From contig NC_090291.1 of the NCBI RefSeq assembly GCF_037392515.1, positions 1,266,501 through 1,330,500 of the forward strand: a DNA stretch of 64,000 bases, given 5' to 3'. This DNA is from Haliotis asinina (lineage: Eukaryota > Mollusca > Gastropoda > Lepetellida > Haliotidae). The notes beneath the pieces are model-generated. The model made no database searches. It was given only the letters and a program-made list of their open reading frames with translations, and was not told the origin of the DNA. The position numbers were made by a program, and so were the translations under genes. Below are positions 60,601 to 64,000 of the stretch, in pieces (the first letter of the stretch is position 1; each line of letters opens with the position of its first letter).

Positions 60601-60885
60601 TGACAGGATTAACTGGTTGAGCATTAAGCCAGTTCAGCATTCGATGCGTACTAATTGAGCAATCTGACTTGTTTGAGGAGAATGTTATGGATACAGAGTG
60701 TGATATTATCCTGTGATATCTGCCATAGAATCCATGGTAATGAGATATATATTCAGCATTATCTTCCTGCAGCAACACCCATACCTACACACTAACTGTT
60801 CCAGATACCGGGTTTCAGTGTGGCCCCAGCTTCCACACAGGGACCTAATGATACAGAGCCACCCAACAAGAAGCGCAAGTCCTAA
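36421..60885 (+). CDS. DIS3/RRP44, exosome catalytic ribonuclease (23 coding exons, 948 aa)
   Basis: Catalytic subunit of the RNA exosome: processive 3'-to-5' exonuclease (RNB) and endonuclease (PIN), acting in nuclear RNA processing and decay. Exons found by splice sites and protein similarity join with consistent phase at all 22 junctions and give 948 residues, close to the 958 of human DIS3. Seen: an N-terminal basic segment with a Cys cluster (residues about 31-39); PIN acids D68, E96, D145, D174; two cold-shock domains (about 216-440); RNB with [12 protein letters not shown], acids D470, D476, D478, D479 (D478 aligns with the human catalytic Asp); [11 protein letters not shown] at 767-777; an S1 domain from about 831; and a basic C-terminal NKKRKS. 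No disabling change is seen. Introns carry several transposons and junction-derived minisatellites. DIS3L lacks an active PIN domain, so the intact PIN acids favour DIS3. Confidence 0.97.
37353..39327. mobile_element. TTAA-flanked non-autonomous DNA transposon in intron 1
   Basis: The ends are inverted: TTAAAGGGGCACTGATGCGG at the left and CCGCATCAGTGCCCCTTTAA at the right, matching over about 23 bases. TTAA at both outer edges is the target duplication typical of piggyBac-like elements. The 1.97-kb interior has no transposase-sized open frame, so it would depend on a helper. The family assignment rests on the TTAA and the end pattern only. Confidence 0.75.
39420..39482 (+). CDS. DIS3 exon 2
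   Basis: Residues 76-96, phase 0 at both ends, between TTTTTCACAG and GTAAGA. Encodes [20 protein letters not shown] plus one more Glu; that last residue, E96, is the second PIN catalytic acid. Confidence 0.93.
39824..39918 (+). CDS. DIS3 exon 3
   Basis: Residues 97-127 and two bases of codon 128. Contains [15 protein letters not shown] and [11 protein letters not shown] of the PIN domain, between TTTTTCAG and GTCAGA. Confidence 0.95.
40187..40374 (+). CDS. DIS3 exon 4
   Basis: Residues 128-190 plus one base. Carries [11 protein letters not shown] (D145) and LLTNDVDNK (D174) of the PIN site. The donor is GTAAGT. Confidence 0.96.
40725..40892. repeat. CATG/CATC/CACAC/CATA compound microsatellite (intron 4)
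   Basis: Successive runs of short C-A-rich units. Because most units lack stop codons, several overlapping His/Thr/Pro-rich open frames appear; none is a gene. Confidence 0.95.
41438..41511 (+). CDS. DIS3 exon 5
   Basis: Completes codon 191 and encodes [20 protein letters not shown] and on to residue 215, ending in phase 0 before GTAGGT. This is the end of the PIN domain and the linker. Confidence 0.93.
41578..41735 (-). repeat. Diverged family A-like repeat (intron 5)
   Basis: AACAGTATTCCAAATCTATG, GTAATGGAGCCTGGGCTCGA and CAACCCAAGGATTAACATC follow the order of a reversed family A element, with many changes. Confidence 0.5.
42412..42564 (+). CDS. DIS3 exon 6
   Basis: Residues 216-266, phase 0. 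Encodes the [20 protein letters not shown] start of the first cold-shock domain. Confidence 0.96.
42755..42907 (+). CDS. DIS3 exon 7
   Basis: Residues 267-317, phase 0. Encodes [19 protein letters not shown] and an acidic linker. The donor is GTGAGA. Confidence 0.96.
43475..44150 (-). mobile_element. LINE-type retrotransposon 3' fragment (intron 7)
   Basis: Minus strand encodes the C-terminal tail of a non-LTR reverse-transcriptase protein, with the Cys/His pattern [19 protein letters not shown] then ECKMYH, and upstream [17 protein letters not shown] in a shifted frame. The 3' end has AATAAA and a repeated TTGATT tail (43484-43499). It is a 5'-truncated, frameshifted, dead copy; the clade is uncertain. 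Confidence 0.8.
44222..44344 (+). CDS. DIS3 exon 8
   Basis: Residues 318-358, phase 0. Encodes [21 protein letters not shown] chose the acceptor GGGTTTCCAG rather than the upstream CTTGTTTTAG because only the former keeps frame with exon 7. Confidence 0.92.
44534..44666 (+). repeat. DIRS left inverted terminal repeat
   Basis: Starts ATTTTTCCTTATCCTGACTC and is about 90% identical to the reverse complement of the right end through AAATCACACTCA. The core CTTATCCTGACTCATG occurs four times in the element in alternating orientation. Confidence 0.9.
44888..44924. repeat. Imperfect palindrome inside the DIRS element
   Basis: ATTTCGTCAACTGAGA and TCTCAGTTGATGAAAT pair with one mismatch around a 5-base loop. 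It lies between the left terminal repeat and the remains of the coding region. Confidence 0.8.
45000..46229 (+). pseudogene. DIRS gag-like remnant
   Basis: Serine-, lysine- and arginine-rich open frames are broken by stops and frameshifts; one short frame reads [19 protein letters not shown]. The position between the left end and the reverse-transcriptase start suggests the gag ORF. No specific domain is recognised. Confidence 0.5.
46230..46918 (+). pseudogene. DIRS reverse transcriptase N-terminus fused to RNase H
   Basis: [11 protein letters not shown], then a stop at a likely Trp codon, then [20 protein letters not shown] resembles the start of DIRS reverse transcriptases. Near 46365 it jumps directly to the RNase H motif [12 protein letters not shown], followed by [15 protein letters not shown] and NVMADAL, the four acidic positions. 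The fingers and palm, including the YxDD catalytic motif, are absent. This is an internal deletion of the polymerase core. Confidence 0.82.
46991..48189 (+). pseudogene. DIRS tyrosine recombinase, interrupted
   Basis: Integrase-like core-binding part ([15 protein letters not shown]), then the catalytic Arg in [14 protein letters not shown] at 47992-48003 and the nucleophile Tyr in NHYLRD at 48100-48102. TGA codons at 47638 and 47977 and a frame change near 47280 break it. All four R-H-R-Y catalytic positions are still encoded, which suggests fairly recent decay. Confidence 0.88.
48617..48688. repeat. DIRS internal complementary region
   Basis: CATGAGTCAGGATAAG and CTTATCCTGACTCATG face each other around an AT-rich stretch that holds the complements of both outermost ends of the element (GGATAAGGAAAAAT for the left, GTAATTTTCTGAATAAAATT for the right). 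This is the template used to join ends in the circular DIRS intermediate. Confidence 0.9.
48741..48892 (-). repeat. DIRS right inverted terminal repeat
   Basis: Reverse complement of the left terminal repeat, extended outward by a roughly 30-bp AT-rich end (GTATAAAATATCAATTTTAT). That extension is echoed in the internal complementary region. Confidence 0.9.
49023..49462 (+). repeat. 42/39-bp minisatellite, about 11 copies (intron 8)
   Basis: The unit includes GATGCTACTTGACTACAACT and ATTGTTCTATACGGGAGAAG; some copies lack one GAA. All length changes are multiples of three, so several frames remain open and give repeated peptides such as [13 protein letters not shown]. It sits about 75 bases before exon 9 and is intronic. 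Confidence 0.95.
49537..49674 (+). CDS. DIS3 exon 9
   Basis: Residues 359-404, phase 0. Encodes [20 protein letters not shown] at the second cold-shock domain, between ATTATTTCAG and GTAAAA. Confidence 0.96.
50320..50400 (+). repeat. 18-bp tandem repeat before exon 10
   Basis: About five copies of CAATGCATGCCTATCAAC with point changes end a few bases before the exon 10 acceptor. Confidence 0.85.
50414..50560 (+). CDS. DIS3 exon 10
   Basis: Residues 405-453, phase 0. Encodes [20 protein letters not shown] and [10 protein letters not shown]. The donor is GTGAGT. Confidence 0.96.
50895..51765 (+). repeat. 17-bp minisatellite, about 50 copies (intron 10)
   Basis: The unit is GGTATGTCTGGTGTCAT, with variants TGTTGTC, TGATGTC and GTCCT. 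It contains no stop codon in any sense frame, so long repetitive frames of 165-186 codons arise; they are not genes. Each copy carries TGGTATGT, which resembles a 5' splice site. Confidence 0.96.
51768..51838 (+). repeat. SINE tail next to the exon 11 acceptor
   Basis: TGATATTGCTGGAATATTGC followed by a CTCACTCACTCACTC run: the 3' end of family B. The exon 11 acceptor ATGTAG follows at once, so the SINE tail forms the pyrimidine-rich tract. Confidence 0.85.
51847..51963 (+). CDS. DIS3 exon 11 (RNB active site)
   Basis: Residues 454-492, phase 0. Contains [16 protein letters not shown], the metal-binding aspartates of the RNB exonuclease site. Confidence 0.97.
52608..52709 (+). CDS. DIS3 exon 12
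   Basis: Residues 493-526, phase 0. Encodes [19 protein letters not shown] and [10 protein letters not shown] of the RNB domain. The donor is GTCAGT. Confidence 0.96.
53028..53092 (+). CDS. DIS3 exon 13
   Basis: Residues 527-547 plus two bases. Encodes [20 protein letters not shown]. The donor is GTCAGT. Confidence 0.96.
53229..53409. mobile_element. Small MITE-like element (intron 13)
   Basis: The left end TACCGTATGTATTCTAAAAA and the right end TTATTAGAGGAAATATGGTA are imperfect inverted repeats, and the interior repeats the phrase CTAATAAGCACC. It is about 180 bp with no coding capacity. The family is not assigned. Confidence 0.6.
53444..53528 (+). CDS. DIS3 exon 14
   Basis: Completes codon 548 and runs to residue 576. 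Encodes [20 protein letters not shown] and the KSVIDSK end. Confidence 0.96.
53985..54095 (+). repeat. Degenerate SINE fragment before exon 15
   Basis: TTTCTGGTGTTCCTTGCCCC, GAAATATTGCTGATGG and repeated CACTCAC suggest a decayed family B tail just upstream of the exon 15 acceptor. Confidence 0.5.
54110..54237 (+). CDS. DIS3 exon 15
   Basis: Residues 577-618 plus two bases. Encodes [14 protein letters not shown] and [19 protein letters not shown]. Confidence 0.96.
54510..54596 (+). CDS. DIS3 exon 16
   Basis: Completes Gly619 and ends two bases into codon 648. Encodes [20 protein letters not shown]. The donor is GTGAGT. Confidence 0.96.
54640..54985. repeat. Two old family A-like fragments (intron 16)
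   Basis: A reversed tail (CATCAATATTCCAGCTGTG) near 54640 and a forward head (AAGCAGCCCATGCTTC, GGCGACTAACAGGATCGGG) at about 54845-54985. Both are strongly diverged. Confidence 0.65.
55042..55198 (+). CDS. DIS3 exon 17
   Basis: Completes Arg648 and runs to residue 700. Encodes [20 protein letters not shown] and [16 protein letters not shown]. Confidence 0.96.
55224..55308 (+). repeat. 27-bp tandem triplet (intron 17)
   Basis: Three copies of a unit containing TGTCTGAAGTGACATTGTTT, about 25 bases after the exon 17 donor. Confidence 0.92.
55392..55612 (+). CDS. DIS3 exon 18
   Basis: Residues 701-773 plus two bases of Arg774. Encodes [17 protein letters not shown] and [18 protein letters not shown]. 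The donor is AAG followed by GTACTC. The last 30 or so bases and the donor are the first unit of a tandem array that fills much of intron 18. Confidence 0.95.
55585..56880 (+). repeat. Exon-18-junction minisatellite, about 31 copies
   Basis: Units of 39-44 bp, each containing ACTTTACATCTCCCATCAG followed by AGG, AAG, GGG or CAG and then GTACTCC. The first unit is the real end of exon 18 plus its donor; the rest are intronic near-copies. The first 21 units are mostly 39-40 bp and varied. The last ten or so are a homogeneous 43-bp form ending CAGCAGGTACTCC. An open frame runs to 56900 because the units lack stops. Confidence 0.95.
57203..57472 (+). repeat. Family A dispersed repeat (intron 18)
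   Basis: Near full length: ACCCGTGGAGGTCCCGGG through GGCGACTAACGGGATCGGG to a CTCACTCACTCACT end. Confidence 0.93.
57609..57699 (+). CDS. DIS3 exon 19
   Basis: Completes Arg774 and runs to residue 804. Encodes [20 protein letters not shown]. Its first bases, GTACTCGG, nearly match the GTACTCC that begins intron 18. Confidence 0.96.
58329..58406 (+). CDS. DIS3 exon 20
   Basis: Residues 805-830, phase 0. Encodes [20 protein letters not shown] at the end of RNB. The donor is GTAAGT. Confidence 0.95.
58463..59160 (+). repeat. Exon-21-acceptor-related tandem repeats (intron 20), split by a SINE
   Basis: Units of about 65-75 bp share TGTTACTATGGTTAC (or ACCATGGTTACA) and a TTCTTCA segment. The last unit is the genuine exon 21 acceptor and first exon bases; the copies at about 58978 and 59044 have GTGTTTCAGTTCTTC and GTGTTTCATTTGTTCTTC. 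A family A element splits the array. Confidence 0.8.
58637..58905 (+). repeat. Family A dispersed repeat (intron 20)
   Basis: GACCTGTGAAGGTCCCGGGG through GGCGACTAACAGGATTGGG to a CTCACTCACTCACTC end. It is inserted between units of the acceptor-related tandem array, so it is younger than that array's first expansion. Confidence 0.93.
59146..59298 (+). CDS. DIS3 exon 21
   Basis: Residues 831-881, phase 0. Encodes [20 protein letters not shown] and [14 protein letters not shown] at the start of the S1 domain. The donor is GTAAGT. Confidence 0.96.
60073..60195 (+). CDS. DIS3 exon 22
   Basis: Residues 882-922, phase 0. Encodes [20 protein letters not shown] and IKLVQPQ of the S1 domain. The donor is CAG followed by GTGAGA and is the first of a run of similar sites. 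Confidence 0.95.
60181..60568 (+). repeat. Exon-22-junction minisatellite, about 13 copies
   Basis: The 29-bp unit is CTGGTTCAGTCTCAG followed by GTGAGTAGCCATCA. The first unit contains the last 15 bases of exon 22 and its real donor. Nine of the later copies keep GTGAGT, a closer match to the donor consensus than the real GTGAGA. Confidence 0.95.
60805..60885 (+). CDS. DIS3 exon 23 (C-terminus and stop)
   Basis: Residues 923-948 and TAA. Encodes [16 protein letters not shown] and NKKRKS. The acceptor AACTGTTCCAG was chosen because it restores IPG, conserved after the PQ of exon 22; the upstream TTCCTGCAG would put unrelated residues in frame. Confidence 0.88.
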   Translation: MPGFSVAPASTQGPNDTEPPNKKRKS

Positions 60886-62850
60886 CACCAGGTGATGAAA
60901 CTCTCCAGTTGCTGTTTGTAGTTGGGAGTGAGGTTATGGCCTAGAAGGAACAACCTCACTCATCCTGATTTTTAAAACATTCCTATGCAAACAAACATTT
61001 TAGGCTGAGAAATGATAAAAATCAAACTTGAGCAATGACATTTAAAGTAACAATATATATATATTATTTTAAAATGGAAGAACTGTGAATGAAAGTTTTG
61101 TGCATGAGCGTCATTTTCATATTGGTGCAGTAAAAATTGTTGCTGATGTGTTTCAGAAAGTGTTCAGAGACAAAGTTTTATGTATTTACAAGAACCGCGA
61201 CAAAATATCATTATACCATGTGTTAGTATTTGTGCACATAAACAGCAGTGTAAATAAAAATTTACAGGTGTCATACTGGTGTCATTCTTTGTATTTTCAT
61301 GCTCATTATCATCTAGCATTTTCTGGAACAGACGGTATCCGAAAAGTTGGACTGTGGTTCAAATAACTGCAGAGGATTCAAATGATGGCAGGTTTTTGAA
61401 GCAAGAAGTCTTGAATTTTGTGTTATTCCTTCTTGGAACTTGTAATGCACATGCACCTTAAACATAAATCATCCAGACTTCAGGGTGACTCATCACACAG
61501 CATCACACACAGGTCAGGTGGTAGGGACACCAATAGCCTGTTTGCCGTGAAAACGTATGGATGAATTAGTTAAACAAGAGATCGTTATGTTTTACCTCTG
61601 CGAACTGTGTGTTCTATGTACATGTATGTGTTACGATTGTCTTATGTTGCTGTATATGTCATGTATCTTGTTTCATTGTATGATGCACTTTGAGATGTAA
61701 AGAGAATTCCCCCCTGAGGGTAAAAGTGTGTTGTCATTGTCATGGTTTCAAATCGCTGTTATGAGTTCGTATTGTATTACAAGGGGGTAAGCGCAGTAGC
61801 TGGAACAGAAGCATATGCATGTGCGTCAACTTAGACCAAAGTGAAAACTATCGGTACGTTTTCCCTCCAAACAGACTATGCCAATGGTCTATATGTTCAC
61901 AAGTTCACAATTTTATGACCTATCGTAACTATACCAATGGCACATGAATGGAATAGAGCTATGGGCATTTTGCGGATAGGCCTCGTGGGAGGTAATACTT
62001 CAGGCGACAGGAGACTTGAGCAGGTTACGGTCATCCGTATTTCCTTCTTATTCATGAGATGCAAGATCTGCAGCTCTCAGTTAACAACACGTCGCTGGCC
62101 CATTACTTGCCCAAGTCAGAAAACCAGGCCCATCAAGCATTCTGGAACTGGACCTGTACTATTCTGCATATTGGCATTGAACTGACCCAGTACAGGCAAA
62201 GAACTGTGGCCCACGATACACAACCATAACGGCTGCACATTGGTCGTTTTCAGTTGGGCCGGAGTTTATGTTCTTGAATGAGATATGTCAACAGGCACGT
62301 ACTGAATCAGTGAATTTTTCAAATCCTTTTGTCTCAGCAAAATTCACTCTGCATGTTATTTGTACAAAATTTAGCTCAACTCTTCACCTTAGTTGGAAAT
62401 GTAGTCTACAAAAGCTTCTCAACAAATACCGTTGCTTTTTAGTACCACATCAAACATGACATACTGAATGCATTCAGAAATGTAGAAAATGACACGCTCG
62501 AGCTTTTGTCCATCTCTCTCGATCACACGACATGGTCCTGAGATAATCCCTCACAATTCACAAGACAGGAGGTGCACTTTCTATACTGGGCCGGTACAGT
62601 ATTGCGGTGCGGTATTTAAGGTACCCGCCCATATATGACCCAGTACAATTTTGCCTGTAACGGGTCACTAAAGGAAAACAAGCACTGGTCCAATACTAGC
62701 TCTATACTGGAGTACGTTATTCCAGTACCAACGGTACAGGCCAGAATGATGCTAGTACTGGCCCAGTAATCTGATGTTAGCTGGACTTCTCCAAGGACAG
62801 ATGTCATCCACAATTCCCCTTACCCAGTCTAATCCTGTTCTGAGACAAGA
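60886..62850 (+). other. DIS3 3' UTR and downstream flank
   Basis: The first canonical AATAAA after the stop is at 61253. Beyond it, no gene is supported; a short segment near 61660-61720 (GATGCACTTTGAGATGTAAA) looks like an old retroelement end, but only weakly. Confidence 0.45.
61253..61258 (+). terminator. Candidate DIS3 polyadenylation signal
   Basis: AATAAA about 370 bases after the stop codon. No earlier canonical hexamer was seen. Cleavage site unknown. Confidence 0.5.
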
Positions 62851-62854
62851 CAGC

Positions 62855-63050
62855 TTCACAACCATTCACGTAGGGGCCGAAGATCTATCCCGTTAAGATC
62901 GCAGTTAGATTTGAGAGGCGACGAACGGAATCGGGATGTCATCATCGCAGCTCGTATCGCTATCACTCGATTGTCTGGTCCATTATTCAACGATTGACGT
63001 CATACAGCTGGAATATTGTTGGCTTGTGTCGTTTAACAAGAACTAAACAA
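62855..63050 (+). repeat. Family A dispersed repeat, degraded
   Basis: AGAGGCGACGAACGGAATCGG, CGATTGTCTGGTCCATTATT and ATACAGCTGGAATATTGTTG in the right order, with gaps. Confidence 0.7.
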
Positions 63051-64000
63051 CTTGCTCAGGTACCAATGTCAACCAAACGGGACCCCTGTGTGTACTCGGG
63101 TTGAAATATATCAACACAAATCAGACTGCATCACTGCTGTCAATATTCGACATACCCTGCACCTTCCAGAAATGGAATTTACGCGCATACTATGAGGGCA
63201 GATTCTTTCAACCAACATATGCTTCCTTTTTCATGAGACTGAAGCACAAATTCACTTCCGGATTATTGCGAAAATTCCGTCACCGGCATTTGGACCGCTC
63301 CGGATGGACAAAGCTCTGTTCCATCAGATAACAGAACTGTGGATTGAGTATCCATGGAGCATGTCCCATAACAACTCATAAAAACTATATTGCTTCTCAG
63401 TGTTACAAACACAGAAAACACCTCTTCATCCATTGAAAGCCTTGATCAGGAAAGCTACACTTGCGACATGACTTCAGAAAACATAGGAATCGTATAGAAG
63501 ATCAAGCATGAGCTCATGAGTTTTGAGCTAATTGTTGATTGGTCAATATTTTCGGACTAGTTTGATCTGTAAACAAAGATAGTCCGCTTGATTGAGCCAT
63601 GATTTGTTCAAAAGACATAAATGGTCGGTTAAATGCCAAGACACGAGGAAATTATTCATTGCAGAATTTAAAGCAATAAATGTTCGCACTGCTTTGTAAA
63701 TACTTGTTTTATGTCGTATGGTGTCCCTCGTTTCTTCTTCCACAACCCTTGTTCACTAAGATGTATTCATACGCAAGCCTTCAAATGAACTTGTTACAGG
63801 TGACAAAACACTCGGGTCAGATTCCCCACACTTGCGCGCGCACACACGTGTACAGACACTCGTGTGCAGCTGTCTTCTGCAGTGGATGAGTGAGTGTTTC
63901 TCTGGACGCGTGGTTTATGTAAATGTGTGTTTATTTATGTGTAGATTTTACGCAAAAGAACATGGTTCCTTCGCCTTCAGGTCTCATGTCTTCTAGGGGT
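63051..64000. other. Non-coding, no gene seen
   Basis: Short open frames only; a CGCGCGCACACACG tract near 63833. No domain or RNA gene was recognised. Confidence 0.4.

Noticed and set aside
60761..60804. Acceptor TTCCTGCAG for the last DIS3 exon
   Set aside because: It gives residues unlike DIS3 C-termini. The acceptor ending at 60804 gives IPG right after PQ, as in vertebrate DIS3.
61660..61740. 3' end of a LINE
   Set aside because: The wording is reminiscent of retroelement ends, but there is no coding remnant, tail repeat or second copy in the window to support it.
62590..62820. A tandem repeat of CCAGTAC-like words
   Set aside because: The words recur without regular spacing, so I could not define a unit.

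Overview
The window is animal nuclear DNA, almost certainly from a gastropod mollusc and probably an abalone (Haliotis). It has long introns with GT-AG borders, a vertebrate-length DIS3 exonuclease gene, an intron-preceded class A GPCR, and many copies of short dispersed repeats whose 3' tail (a GGAATATTGCT core, then GCGGCGTAAAAC and a CTCA run) I associate with abalone genomes. The species call is inference; the gene calls rest on recognisable protein motifs.

Layout. (1) 220-1413, minus strand: the whole coding exon of an orphan class A GPCR, with a good 3' splice site 21 bases before its ATG, so at least one 5' UTR exon lies to the right. (2) About 1.5-36 kb: no convincing coding exon. This stretch holds dispersed SINE-like repeats (families A, B and C here), a 17-bp minisatellite grown from a SINE tail (6.38-6.87 kb), a triplicated 141-bp unit (13.8-14.2 kb), a roughly 3-kb array of a 40-bp unit (19.57-22.54 kb), microsatellites and small hairpins. 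(3) 36421-60885, plus strand: a complete 23-exon DIS3/RRP44 gene. All splice phases agree and give a 948-residue protein with PIN endonuclease, two cold-shock, RNB exonuclease and S1 domains and all expected catalytic acids. Its introns hold a TTAA-flanked DNA element (intron 1), a LINE 3' fragment (intron 7), a DIRS-type tyrosine-recombinase retrotransposon lacking its reverse transcriptase core (intron 8), a small MITE (intron 13), SINEs and several minisatellites. (4) 60.9-64 kb: 3' UTR and intergenic DNA with no further gene seen.

The most striking observation is that three exon-intron junctions in the 3' half of DIS3 have themselves been tandemly amplified. The exon 18 5' splice site, with the coding bases for the RNB motif HFTSPIRR, is repeated about 31 times. 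The exon 22 5' splice site is repeated about 13 times, with decoys that match the donor consensus better than the real site. The exon 21 3' splice-site region is repeated about six times and has a SINE inserted into it. Real splice sites therefore sit at the edge of runs of near-copies, which could affect splice choice, create length polymorphism, or record how intron 18 arose or grew. How these are spliced cannot be told from DNA alone.
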